A stretch of 50,869 nt of DNA from Marinibacterium sp. (GTDB lineage Bacteria; Pseudomonadota; Alphaproteobacteria; Rhodobacterales; Rhodobacteraceae). Below are positions 15,681-24,346 of this stretch, one piece after another. The stretch's first letter is position 1, and each line of letters starts with the position of its first letter. The notes under the pieces are model-generated. The model saw only the letters and a list, made by a program, of their open reading frames with translations. It did not search any database and was not told where the DNA came from. The translations under genes were made by a program, and so were the position numbers. The stretch is taken from positions 1-50,869 of the forward strand of contig JAOXSC010000145.1 in the NCBI GenBank assembly GCA_025800215.1, in the 5' to 3' direction.

Positions 15681-16723
15681 TGCGACCCAATACCATGAAG
15701 GCGCTCGAGAAATCCGAACCTCGCGAAGGCCTTTGGATGGTGCAGGCCCCGGTGCCCGAGATCGGCCCGGACGAGGTTCTGATCCGCATCCGCACAACCG
15801 GCATCTGCGGCACCGACATTCACATCTGGAACTGGGATGACTGGGCATCGCACACCGTTCCCTGCCCGATGATCACCGGTCATGAATTTGCCGGTGAGAT
15901 CGTCGAGCTTGGCAAGGACGTCGCCGGCCTTGCCATCGGCCAACGCTGCTCGGGCGAAGGGCATCTGATCGGCACCGACAGCCGCCAGAGCCGAGCGGGC
16001 AAGTTCCACCTTGATCCGGGCACGCGGGGGATCGGGGTGAATGAACAGGGGGCCTTTGCGCAATACCTCAAGCTGCCCGCGTTCAACGTCATCCCCCTGC
16101 CCGATGACATCCCGGACGACATCGGCGCCATCCTCGACCCGCTGGGCAATGCGGTCCACACCGCCCTGAGCTTTGATCTGCTGGGCGAAGATGTCCTGAT
16201 CACCGGCGCGGGCCCCATCGGGATCATGGCCGCCGCCGTGGCCCGCCATGCCGGCGCGCGCAACGTGGTGATCACCGACATCAACCCCGACCGGCTGGCG
16301 CTGGCCGGACATGTGGTGCCAAGCCTGCGCACGGTGAACCCGGCGCAGGAAGACCTGCAGGACGTGATCCGTGATCTTGGCCTCAAACAGGGGTTTGACG
16401 TCGGCCTTGAAATGTCCGGCAGCCAGATCGCGCTGGATCAGATGGTCGAGGCGATGGTGATGGGCGGGCGGATTGCTCTGCTGGGGATCCCGCCGGGCAA
16501 ATCCCCGGTGGATTGGTCGCGGATCGTGTTCAAGGCCATCACCATCAAAGGCGTCTACGGGCGCGAGATGTTCGAAACCTGGTACAAGATGATCGCCATG
16601 CTGCAAAATGGTCTGGACGTCAGCCGCGTCATCACGCACCGCTTTGATGCGGATGATTTTGCGCGCGGCTTTGCCGCCATGAAATCCGGACAGTCGGGCA
16701 AGGTTGTTCTCAACTGGAGCTGA
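15680..16723 (+). CDS. tdh: L-threonine 3-dehydrogenase, zinc-containing, lacking the structural zinc site
   Basis: A 347-residue medium-chain dehydrogenase that oxidises threonine to 2-amino-3-ketobutyrate with NAD. The catalytic-zinc ligands are intact: Cys in [15 protein letters not shown] (Cys43 here) and His-Glu in [15 protein letters not shown]. The nucleotide loop is [11 protein letters not shown], and the C-terminal signature is [15 protein letters not shown]. The structural-zinc loop of E. coli Tdh (four Cys) aligns without gaps to residues 94-112 here, but every Cys is replaced: Gly98, Ser101, Ser104 and Asp112. The start at 15680 couples to kbl by TGATG; an ATG at 15695 gives the N-terminus seen in E. 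coli (MKAL) and is an alternative. Confidence 0.96.
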   Translation: MRPNTMKALEKSEPREGLWMVQAPVPEIGPDEVLIRIRTTGICGTDIHIWNWDDWASHTVPCPMITGHEFAGEIVELGKDVAGLAIGQRCSGEGHLIGTDSRQSRAGKFHLDPGTRGIGVNEQGAFAQYLKLPAFNVIPLPDDIPDDIGAILDPLGNAVHTALSFDLLGEDVLITGAGPIGIMAAAVARHAGARNVVITDINPDRLALAGHVVPSLRTVNPAQEDLQDVIRDLGLKQGFDVGLEMSGSQIALDQMVEAMVMGGRIALLGIPPGKSPVDWSRIVFKAITIKGVYGREMFETWYKMIAMLQNGLDVSRVITHRFDADDFARGFAAMKSGQSGKVVLNWS

Positions 16724-16742
16724 GATCATTGAAAGACAGACG

Positions 16743-17705
16743 ATGACACACACGCATGCTTCGATCCTTGATGCGATTGGCGGCACACCTCTGGTCCGCC
16801 TTGACCGGCTGGTCGCGCATCACGGCTGCGATGGCACGATCCTGGCAAAGCTCGACCACCTCAACCCCGGCTTTTCCAAGAAAGACCGTGCCGCACTTGG
16901 TGTGATCGACGCCGCCGAACGGGATGGGACGCTAAGACCGGGTCAGACCGTGGTCGAGCTGACAAGCGGCAATATGGGCACCGGCCTTGCCATCGTCTGC
17001 GGCATCCGGGGCTATCCGTTCGTGGCCGTCATGTCCAAGGGCAATTCGCCCGAGCGCGCGCGCATGATGGCCGCCCTGGGCGCCGAGGTCGTTCTGGTCG
17101 ATCAACTGCCCGACAGCCGCCCCGGCGAGGTGTCGGGCGCCGACCTGGCCGAGGTCGACCGGGTGGCAACCGAGCTGACACAGACCCGCGACGCGTTTCG
17201 CGCCGACCAGTTCCGCCGCGCGGGCAATCCGGGGTCGCATGAACAGATGACGGGCCCCGAGCTCTGGGCCCAGTCGGGCGGCGCTATTGATGCCTTCTGC
17301 GATTTTGTGGGCTCGGGCGGGACGCTGGCGGGCACCTCGACATACCTGCGTGCCCAGAACCCGGCAATCCGGTGCTATCCGATCGAACCCGAAGGGGCCG
17401 CCGTGATCGCAGGCCAGGACGTGACCCGCCCCGAGCACCCGATCCAGGGCGGCGGCTATGTGATGGGCGATCTCGATTTCCTGCGCGGCCTGCATTGGGA
17501 TGGGTTCCTGCAGGTGGACGGCGACACCGCGCGCCAGACCGCACGGGATCTGGCGCGGCTCGAAGGGATCTTTGCGGGTTTTTCGGCCGGCGCCAATGTG
17601 GCCGGGGCCCTTGAATTGCTGAAGGGGCCGCACAAGGGTCAGACCATCGCCGTCATCATCTGCGATTCCGGGCTGAAATACCTCTCCACCGATCTATTCG
17701 CCTAA
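16743..17705 (+). CDS. Cysteine synthase/cystathionine beta-synthase-type PLP enzyme of the threonine operon
   Basis: A 320-residue fold-type II PLP enzyme. Visible are the N-terminal DAIGGTPLVRLDRL, the catalytic-lysine region NPGFSKKDRAALG (about residues 42-54), ELTSGNMGTGLAIVCG for cofactor phosphate/substrate binding, MSKGNSPERARMMAALGAEVVLV, DFVGSGGTLAGTSTYLR and a C-terminal FAGFSAGANVAGA. These place it with CysK/CysM/CBS-like proteins, but the usual S-x-K-D-R is S-K-K-D-R, and the asparagine loop TSGNMGTGLA is typical of family members with other beta-replacement substrates. It follows tdh by 19 bp. A role on threonine, serine or a related hydroxy amino acid is inferred. Its stop overlaps the convergent kinase gene by 4 bp. 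Confidence 0.88.
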   Translation: MTHTHASILDAIGGTPLVRLDRLVAHHGCDGTILAKLDHLNPGFSKKDRAALGVIDAAERDGTLRPGQTVVELTSGNMGTGLAIVCGIRGYPFVAVMSKGNSPERARMMAALGAEVVLVDQLPDSRPGEVSGADLAEVDRVATELTQTRDAFRADQFRRAGNPGSHEQMTGPELWAQSGGAIDAFCDFVGSGGTLAGTSTYLRAQNPAIRCYPIEPEGAAVIAGQDVTRPEHPIQGGGYVMGDLDFLRGLHWDGFLQVDGDTARQTARDLARLEGIFAGFSAGANVAGALELLKGPHKGQTIAVIICDSGLKYLSTDLFA

Positions 17706-20188
17706 GCGTTCAGACCCGCCGCACGTGCTTCCAGATCCTGCAGATAACGGGATCTGCAGCTTGGCCAGTTGCTCGCCTCGCAATTCTGAATGGCCTGCAG
17801 TGTCTGCCAGAGCATGTGTTGCCCAAGAATGGCCGCAGATCCCGACAGCCTGTGGGCCTCGTCCCGGTCTGCGGCATCGACCATCTGCCCTGCGCGCAGG
17901 GCGGCAAGCAACGCGGTGACATCGGCGTGCAGCTCGGTCAGGGCGGCCTGATACCTGTCTTCGCCAAACCGCGCGCGGAAATCCGAACCGGGCACCTGAT
18001 CCCCGCCAGCCACCACGTCACCGGGCAACGCGGCCGACAGCTCGGCCCGCAGACCGGACAGAGACACCGGCTTGACCAGCAGCCCCTGAAACGTCTCGGC
18101 GCGGATGGTCGCGTGATCCTTGGCGGCGGCATGGGCCGTGACCGCGATCGCAGGCAGATCGCGCCAGCCGGTATCAAGCTTGCGCACCCGCCGCAGCGTT
18201 TCGATCCCGTCGATGCCCGGCATGCTGATGTCCAGCAGCAGAATGTCGAAGGGCCTGCGCGCCAGCAGGTCGATTGCATCATGGCCGTTGCTGGCATCGA
18301 CAACCGCAAAGCCCAGATCGTTCAGCATGTCCCGCAGGATCGTCCGGTTGATGTCATTGTCATCGACAACCAGCGCCGTCTGCCCCGGCAGGACCTGCGC
18401 AGCCCCGTGACCGGGGCCGGGACCAGGCGGCGGCGGGGCATTGGTTAAGGCCGGGGGCACGTGGCGGGGCAAAGGCAGGCGCATGGAAAACAGGCTGCCT
18501 TCGCCCGGAATGCTGTCGGCGGTGATGTCACCGCCCATCGCCTCGACCAGGCGTTTGGTGATCGCGAGCCCCAGCCCCGTCCCCGATCCGTCACGTGCAA
18601 AGGCCGTGTCGATGGTGACAAATTCGTCAAAGATCACATCGAGATAGTCCGGGGCGATCCCCACCCCGGTATCGGCCACGCGGAATTCGACCAGGTCATC
18701 CCCAGACAGGCGCTCGACCTCGACCGTGATGATGCCGCCGCTGGTAAAGGCCACCGCGTTGCCCACCAGGTTCACAAGGCATTGCTGCAACGCGGTGCGG
18801 TGGCCGATCACCTGTTCCAGATCCGGCGACACCATATCGGCGTCAAGCCTGTTGTCGCGCGCCGTAGCGCTGGCCGCCAGACTGTCGGTCACCGCCTGCA
18901 CGAGCCGCGGCAGATCGAACGGCGCCGGATCGCCCAGCCGATGCCCCGCCCCCAGCCGCGAGAAATCCAGAACATCCGTCACATGCGACAACAGCAGTTT
19001 GCCCGACACTTCGATCGCGTGCAGATGCCGCCGCTGGCGGTCGGTCAGCCTGTCCTGTTGCATCAGCTCGAGCGACCCCAGGATGCCGTTCAGCGGGGTG
19101 CGCATCTCGTGGCTCATGACAGTCAGCAGGTCGGATTTGGCCTGCTCGCTTTCCTGCGCCTTGTCGCGCGCGGCGCGCAGGTCTTCTTCGGCGCGCAGCT
19201 CTTCGGTGATGTCGCGCAGATAGGACACGAACACACGTTCGCCATCGGTTTCCGACAGGGAAATCGACAGCTCGACCGGAAAAGTCTGCCGCGACTTGCG
19301 CAGACCTTCAAGCCGCACCCGCCCCGCGCCGATCACCTTGGGCGTTCCGGTTGTCAGAAACCGCGCCATGCCCTTGCGGTGCAGCGCCCGCAGATGTTCG
19401 GGAACGATCAGATCGGCCATATCCGCGCCAATCGCTTCGGCACGGGTATAGCCGAACACCTGTTCGGCCGCGCCGTTGAATTCCAGAATCCGCCCCGAGG
19501 TGTCCACCACCAGCACCGCATCCAGCGAAGATGAGATCGCCGCTTCGAAGCGGGTGCGCGCCGCCTGGCTTTCACGGGCAAACACCTGCCCCCGGCGGAA
19601 CAGTTTGACCAGCACCGCAAAGGCCACCAGCAACGCTGCAAAGAGCACCAGCAGAAGCGACGCAAGACGGCTGAGTGTGGCCGACAGATCCGCCCGCCGG
19701 GTTGCGTTCTGCAAGGCAAATCCCTGGATCCCGTCCAGCGCAAGGGCGCGGATCTCGGGCCGCAGGCTCTGGATCCGGGACCGGATGTCAGGCAGGGCCA
19801 CACGCAGCGACCCATCGGGCCCGTCGATCAGCGGCGTGACGTGGGACAGGAACCCCTCGGTGGCCTGCAACGCCGGTTGGGCGGTGCCCGTTTCGCGCAG
19901 AAAAGCAAAGATCGCGCTGTCGAACAGCGTGCCGGCGCGGCTGTAGAAGATGTCGAACCGCCCGCGCACGGCGCGCAGATCGGGGTCCGGCGCGGACTGG
20001 GCGTCGATCACCGCGACCTCGAACCGCAGCAATTCAACCTCAAGCTGAGAAATCAGCCAGCTCAGATCATCCGTGCGCGCGGTCGACAGCGCATCAAGAT
20101 CCGATTTGACCGCGCGCCCCAGCGACAGCACAAGAGCAAGGCACGCAATCAGCCCCGCAACAAGGGCAATGATCGGCCATGTTTTCAT
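17702..20188 (-). CDS. Tripartite hybrid sensor histidine kinase with PAS, REC and HPt domains (TorS-like layout)
   Basis: An 828-residue inner-membrane kinase. Order: helix at residues 5-24; periplasmic domain 25-172, mostly helical; second helix 175-197; PAS domain about 210-330; HisKA with the phospho-His in VMSHEMRTPLNGILGSLEL (His360); ATPase with NLVGNAV, VADTGVGI and GSGTGLGLAIT; receiver domain with LLLDISMPG (Asp653) and the conserved Lys706; and a C-terminal HPt with DEAHRLSGSAAILG (His779). The phosphate would pass His-Asp-His to a separate receiver, very likely the LuxR-type regulator at 20929. It follows the SUOX-fold periplasmic protein by 44 bp, as if that protein were its sensing partner. 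The signal is unknown. Confidence 0.93.
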   Translation of the reverse strand: MKTWPIIALVAGLIACLALVLSLGRAVKSDLDALSTARTDDLSWLISQLEVELLRFEVAVIDAQSAPDPDLRAVRGRFDIFYSRAGTLFDSAIFAFLRETGTAQPALQATEGFLSHVTPLIDGPDGSLRVALPDIRSRIQSLRPEIRALALDGIQGFALQNATRRADLSATLSRLASLLLVLFAALLVAFAVLVKLFRRGQVFARESQAARTRFEAAISSSLDAVLVVDTSGRILEFNGAAEQVFGYTRAEAIGADMADLIVPEHLRALHRKGMARFLTTGTPKVIGAGRVRLEGLRKSRQTFPVELSISLSETDGERVFVSYLRDITEELRAEEDLRAARDKAQESEQAKSDLLTVMSHEMRTPLNGILGSLELMQQDRLTDRQRRHLHAIEVSGKLLLSHVTDVLDFSRLGAGHRLGDPAPFDLPRLVQAVTDSLAASATARDNRLDADMVSPDLEQVIGHRTALQQCLVNLVGNAVAFTSGGIITVEVERLSGDDLVEFRVADTGVGIAPDYLDVIFDEFVTIDTAFARDGSGTGLGLAITKRLVEAMGGDITADSIPGEGSLFSMRLPLPRHVPPALTNAPPPPGPGPGHGAAQVLPGQTALVVDDNDINRTILRDMLNDLGFAVVDASNGHDAIDLLARRPFDILLLDISMPGIDGIETLRRVRKLDTGWRDLPAIAVTAHAAAKDHATIRAETFQGLLVKPVSLSGLRAELSAALPGDVVAGGDQVPGSDFRARFGEDRYQAALTELHADVTALLAALRAGQMVDAADRDEAHRLSGSAAILGQHMLWQTLQAIQNCEASNWPSCRSRYLQDLEARAAGLNA

Positions 20189-20232
20189 GGGCTGAAACGG
20201 CGCGCGTGTGTCGATGGCCCCCTCCGTGGTGG

Positions 20233-20724
20233 TCAGTCGCCCGTGATGGTCAGGCGATCAAGCTGCCAGATGCTGCGGGCATAGATTTCTTCGGACTGAT
20301 AGGCCTCATTATCATCATAAGGATAAATGATCCACAAAGGCCCTTTGTCCCGCACCGAAATGGGCGCGCCGTCCCGCAAATAGGCGACAATCGGACCGTC
20401 GGGCGTGGCATCCGATGTGGGAATGGTGACGGCGTAATCGTTCAGCGCCACCGCTTCGATCGCGCCATCGGCGGCGCCCACGTGATCCAGCAGCACGGCA
20501 AGCGACACGCCGTCGAACTGCTGCAGGCCGTCGGTCCAGATGGTGGTTGTTTCGATGCGTCTGACCGGAAGGCTCTGCAACGCGGGCAGGTCAAAGGTCC
20601 AGACGGGATCCCCGCTGGGCGCGCCCACATCGCCGGTGACGGTCAGAATGACCTCATCGGCCATGGACAGCGTGGAAACCGAGATGGCGCAGATGGTGCA
20701 AAGCGCTCTGGTGATGTTGATCAT
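20233..20724 (-). CDS. Secreted SUOX-fold (oxidoreductase molybdopterin-binding-like) protein, probable sensor accessory
   Basis: A 163-residue protein with a signal peptide (hydrophobic core about residues 5-20, likely cleavage after LSMA). The mature part resembles a minimal sulfite-oxidase-type fold: VILTVTGDV, FDLPALQSLPVRRIETTTIW, QFDGVSLAVLLDHVGA and the C-terminal GPLWIIYPYDDNEAYQSEE. The mature protein has no cysteine, so the molybdenum-ligand Cys of sulfite oxidase is absent and catalysis is unlikely. Its gene starts the operon with the hybrid kinase and shares a palindrome-bearing promoter region with the divergent response regulator. It may bind a ligand and signal to the kinase periplasmic domain; that role is inferred from neighbourhood. 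Confidence 0.82.
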   Translation of the reverse strand: MINITRALCTICAISVSTLSMADEVILTVTGDVGAPSGDPVWTFDLPALQSLPVRRIETTTIWTDGLQQFDGVSLAVLLDHVGAADGAIEAVALNDYAVTIPTSDATPDGPIVAYLRDGAPISVRDKGPLWIIYPYDDNEAYQSEEIYARSIWQLDRLTITGD

Positions 20725-20814
20725 GAATGTCGCGCCCCCGCGCTGATGTCGATCTGATGCGCCTTTGATGCCACGCGCGCGCCCCTGCGGTCAGCGGCGC
20801 ATCGGGATAAGACC

Positions 20815-20830
20815 CTATCCTTTGGGATAG
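20815..20830. promoter_or_regulatory. Palindrome A (CTATCCTTTGGGATAG), candidate binding site of the LuxR-type regulator
   Basis: A 16-base palindrome in the divergent gap. It is 91 bp from the SUOX-fold gene start and 99 bp from the response regulator start. Its reverse complement differs by one base from the copy at 30556-30571. A weaker 11/16 match follows at 20835-20850, 20 bp (two helical turns) away. Similar sites precede algD and alg44. Confidence 0.65.
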
Positions 20831-20928
20831 GTGCCTGATCCAAAGGCCAGCCAGACAGCCCAATGTGCAGGCCAAAATGCCCTTAAGTCATGCGATCACA
20901 GGAAACAGATCCAGACAAAGGGAATGGA

Positions 20929-21645
20929 ATGAGCGTGCAGAATTCATCAAATGGCAATCACTCATCTGGTTCAACCTATCCGAATGTTATACATCAGAGT
21001 CACGTCATTCATTCAGGATCTCCGATTTCCATGCGCATTTTGCTGGCAGATGATCACGGGTTGGTTCGCGACACGATCGCGTCCTATCTGGAAACCGAAG
21101 GACGGGCGGCCGTTGTCGCGGTGTCCGACTATATGGCCGCGATGAAACAGCTTGCGTCGGATGATCCGTTTGATCTGGTGCTTCTGGATTTCGAAATGCC
21201 GGGCATGAACGGCACACAGGGGCTGGCGGATGCGATCACCCGCTTTCCGGATCAGGCCTTTGCGATCCTCAGTGGCACCGCCCCAAACCGCGTCGCACAA
21301 GACGTGGTCGAACTGGGCGCGGCGGGGTTCATTCCCAAAACCATGGGGGCCAAATCACTGGTCAATGCGGTGCGGTTCATGATCGCGGGGGAAACCTTTG
21401 TTCCCGCCAGCGTGCTGGGCCTGGACGGCGAAGCCAAGGAAACCGATTTTTCCCGCCAGCTGAGCCTGCGTGAAAAACAGGTGCTGCGGGGACTGTGCCG
21501 GGGCCAATCCAACAAGGAAATCGCCCGCGATCTGGATCTGCAAGAGGTCACGATCAAACTGCACGTGCGCACACTGTGCAAAAAGCTGAACGCCAAGAAC
21601 CGGACCCAGGCCGCCCTGATCGCAAAGGATGCAGGGTTTGAATGA
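20929..21645 (+). CDS. LuxR/NarL-type response regulator
   Basis: A 238-residue two-domain regulator. The receiver domain has ILLADDHGLVRDT (acidic pair), the phospho-acceptor Asp in LVLLDFEMPGMNG and the conserved Lys in GFIPKTMGAKSL. The C-terminal LuxR helix-turn-helix has LSLREKQVLRGLCRGQSNKE and EVTIKLHVRTLCKKL. A poorly conserved 35-residue N-terminal extension, rich in Ser/Asn/His, precedes the receiver domain. The ATG at 20929 is preferred because AAAGGGA lies six bases upstream. It is divergent from the SUOX-fold/hybrid-kinase operon and close to the polysaccharide genes. The palindromes upstream of all these genes suggest it is autoregulated and controls polysaccharide synthesis. 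Confidence 0.93.
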   Translation: MSVQNSSNGNHSSGSTYPNVIHQSHVIHSGSPISMRILLADDHGLVRDTIASYLETEGRAAVVAVSDYMAAMKQLASDDPFDLVLLDFEMPGMNGTQGLADAITRFPDQAFAILSGTAPNRVAQDVVELGAAGFIPKTMGAKSLVNAVRFMIAGETFVPASVLGLDGEAKETDFSRQLSLREKQVLRGLCRGQSNKEIARDLDLQEVTIKLHVRTLCKKLNAKNRTQAALIAKDAGFE

Positions 21646-21684
21646 TCCGGGTCCGGTCGTGGGGGGCGGCTGAAACAGGTGCGA

Positions 21685-24300
21685 TCAGATCAGCAGGGTA
21701 TCGCCCATCAGGTGATACGTGTCTGCCCCACCTTGAAGGATCAGCAGCGTGTCGGGCGACAGGGCGATCTCAACATCCGTGTCGTCCACGATCTCGGAAT
21801 GTGCCCACAGCCAGTCCGGCGCGCTCAGATCGCCGCCGATATCTAGCTGGCGCAGATCCAGCCGGTCACCTTCACCAGGGTTGAAATCGGTGATGCTGTC
21901 GATTGACCCGTCAAGATCTTCGTCGCGAAAGACGAACCTGTCGGCACCCGCCCCTCCGGTGGCCAGATCCGCGCCGGCCCCCAGATACAGACGGTCCCGC
22001 CCGGCGCCACCCATGAGCAGATCCGCGCCGCTGCCGCCATTAAGGTGATCATGTCCGGCACCCCCTTCCAGCGCATCGTCTCCCGATCCGCCCCTGAGCC
22101 GGTCGGCACCCGTGCCGCCGCCCAGCCAATCGGACCCGCTGCCGCCGTCCAGCACATCCGCGTCATCGCCGCCAAGCAGCGTGTCCGCCCCGGACCCGCC
22201 CGTCAGCGCATCCGCGCCGCGCCCGCCATCAAGCTGGTCATCGCCGGATCCCCCCGACAGGCTGTCCTGCCCATCGCCGCCTGACAGGGCGTCATGGCCC
22301 GACCCGCCCGACAGCGCATCGGCGCCATCATCGCCGGACAACTCATCATGGCCCGATCCACCGCCAAGCAGATCGTCCCCCGCCCCGCCCGACAGCACAT
22401 CATCGCCGGACCCGCCGGTCATCTGATCCGCGCCGTCATTGCCAAACAGAACATCGGCCTGGGATCCGCCATCAAGCTGATCATTGCCCGAGCCGCCAAT
22501 CAGCCGATCCCGCCCCGACCCGCCATCCAGCGTGTCGGTGCCCGATCCACCGTCCAGCACATCATGGCCAGCGGCCCCCATCAGATGATCATCCCCGGCC
22601 CCGCCCGACAGGATGTCATCATCTTCGGCCAGCAGCCTGCCCGACAGGTCATAGCGCAGCCCGTCATCGTCATACTGCGATGCCACGCCGCCTTCGGCGC
22701 CCGGACCCGCGCCGCCATGGAGCACGTCATCGCCGTCTTCTCCCTCGAGCAGATCCCCGGCGCTGCCACCGGCAAGGATGTCGGCGCCCAGGCCTCCGCT
22801 CAGGTGGTCACGGCCCGCATTGCCGGACAGCGCGTCGTCATAGCTCAGAACGCCGTCGGTCGTGGCCACAAGGGTCAGATCCCGCACCAGCACAGAGGCG
22901 TCCAGATCAACAGGCGCAAAGGGGCTGGGCGCGGTCGGGTCGGCCGCCCCGTCATTGGAATAGGATTTCGGCGCCCGTTCGACCAGATGCAGCTGCGCGT
23001 CGCCGGTGTCGGGGTCGATGATCACCTGAAAGATCGCCCCCGATGCGCGGGTGCTGCCGTCCATGTCGTGATCCCCCGCATTACCCCCGACAAAAAGATT
23101 GCCGTCGGCATCCATGATCGCCGCGCCGAAGGTCATCAGCGGGGCCCCGTCCAGCACCTGTGCGCCGATCACGGTGGCGGTGACGGGCACGGTGCGGAAT
23201 GTGGGTTCGGGGGTGGAAATGTCGACCACCAGCATGACCGTGTCGGCCCCCTTGGCCGGGGGACGGGCAACGCCATAGAAACACTGTGATGTCGCGTCAA
23301 AGGCCACGTCATAGACCCGCACCCCCACAAGGCTGGGGGGCAGCTTGTAGACCGTGGTCAGCGGATTGCCCGCCGCGTCCAGCTGATCCACGTCGATCAC
23401 GGCGATGCGGTCCATGCTGGACTGGAACGACCACAGGTTGCCCTGATCATCGAAATCACCGGTCCACGCGCGGTAGGGCGTGCTACCGATCCGATAGCTG
23501 TGGCCTTCGGCATCGAGCATCACAAGATCGGAGCGACCGACCGCCTGCCCCAGAGAATCCACACCATTGCCAACCGCGATTGCATAGAGCAGATCGTCCT
23601 GGGTGTTGTAGCCCATCGAATTGACGTTGACCGTGCCTGCCGCCCCGGCGCGCTCATAGGTCTGGGTGGTGGTGTCGAACACATGCAGCGTGCCGTTCAG
23701 CACCTGATAGAGGTTCGCCTGCCCATCGGCAAACGCCGCCACGGTGACGGGCTGCCCGCCGATCTGGATTTCTTTGTCATAGTGAAACGCGGGGCCCGAG
23801 GTGTCGATCACCGGCCCCTCAAGGGCTGTGTCCACCGACCGGATCGTCAGCGTCGCCTGCGCGGTGGTGGCGGTAAAGCGGACCGAATGGGCACCGAACG
23901 CCCCGCTTTGCGACGCAAAATCGGCAATCACCACACCATCGAGCAGAACCTCGACGCCGGCGCCCGCGCGGCCGGCGGCAAAATTGGCGGCCAGATCGAA
24001 GCCAAGCTCGTAGACGCCGCCGATCTCGGTCGGGATCCGCTGCTCCATCTGTTGATGGCCATTGCCCAGATCGGTCAGATCCCAGGTGCCGGTTGCGGCA
24101 TAGTCGGACAGGCTTTGCGCCCCGTCGGTGCCGCGCAGCAGATTGGCCTGCGTGTAGTCCCCATAAAGCCGGTCATCACCGCCCTGCCCGCTCAGGCTGT
24201 CATTGCCGGCGAGCCCGGTCAGTTGATCGGCCGCTTTGCCCCCTGTCAGCACATCGGACAGCGCCGTTCCGATCTGCAGGGTTCCCTGATCTGTCGTCAT
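21685..24300 (-). CDS. RTX calcium-binding protein with N-terminal beta-propeller-like region, alginate locus
   Basis: An 871-residue acidic protein. Residues 1-48 hold a short RTX block. About residues 50-150 are jelly-roll-like (GVEVLLDGVVIADFASQSGA). About 165-420 carry propeller-like repeats (DDLLYAIAVGNG, WTGDFDDQGNLWSFQ, DVAFDATSQCFYGVARP, AIMDADGNLFVGGNAGD). About 485-765 are dense GGxGxDxLx calcium-binding nonapeptides. The last 100 residues end in GDTLLI, as in type I secretion substrates. No N-terminal signal peptide is present, which fits type I export. It follows algD by 46 bp. RTX modules also occur in Azotobacter AlgE epimerases, but no pectate-lyase-like catalytic domain is seen here, so a structural or polymer-binding role is more likely. 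Confidence 0.88.
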   Translation of the reverse strand: MTTDQGTLQIGTALSDVLTGGKAADQLTGLAGNDSLSGQGGDDRLYGDYTQANLLRGTDGAQSLSDYAATGTWDLTDLGNGHQQMEQRIPTEIGGVYELGFDLAANFAAGRAGAGVEVLLDGVVIADFASQSGAFGAHSVRFTATTAQATLTIRSVDTALEGPVIDTSGPAFHYDKEIQIGGQPVTVAAFADGQANLYQVLNGTLHVFDTTTQTYERAGAAGTVNVNSMGYNTQDDLLYAIAVGNGVDSLGQAVGRSDLVMLDAEGHSYRIGSTPYRAWTGDFDDQGNLWSFQSSMDRIAVIDVDQLDAAGNPLTTVYKLPPSLVGVRVYDVAFDATSQCFYGVARPPAKGADTVMLVVDISTPEPTFRTVPVTATVIGAQVLDGAPLMTFGAAIMDADGNLFVGGNAGDHDMDGSTRASGAIFQVIIDPDTGDAQLHLVERAPKSYSNDGAADPTAPSPFAPVDLDASVLVRDLTLVATTDGVLSYDDALSGNAGRDHLSGGLGADILAGGSAGDLLEGEDGDDVLHGGAGPGAEGGVASQYDDDGLRYDLSGRLLAEDDDILSGGAGDDHLMGAAGHDVLDGGSGTDTLDGGSGRDRLIGGSGNDQLDGGSQADVLFGNDGADQMTGGSGDDVLSGGAGDDLLGGGSGHDELSGDDGADALSGGSGHDALSGGDGQDSLSGGSGDDQLDGGRGADALTGGSGADTLLGGDDADVLDGGSGSDWLGGGTGADRLRGGSGDDALEGGAGHDHLNGGSGADLLMGGAGRDRLYLGAGADLATGGAGADRFVFRDEDLDGSIDSITDFNPGEGDRLDLRQLDIGGDLSAPDWLWAHSEIVDDTDVEIALSPDTLLILQGGADTYHLMGDTLLI
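22000..22880 (-). repeat. Tandem DNA repeats coding RTX nonapeptides
   Basis: Degenerate 27-base units encode GGSGxDxLx motifs within the RTX gene. They explain the repetitive GC-rich sequence here and are a coding feature, not CRISPR or satellite DNA. Confidence 0.85.
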
Positions 24301-24346
24301 CTCATCACCTCTTTATCTGTTGGACTGGTCTGAAGGGCGAACCGGC

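Noticed and set aside
22000-22880. Regular short repeats that could suggest a CRISPR array
   Set aside because: Units are 27 bases without unique spacers and encode RTX nonapeptides in the minus-strand frame.
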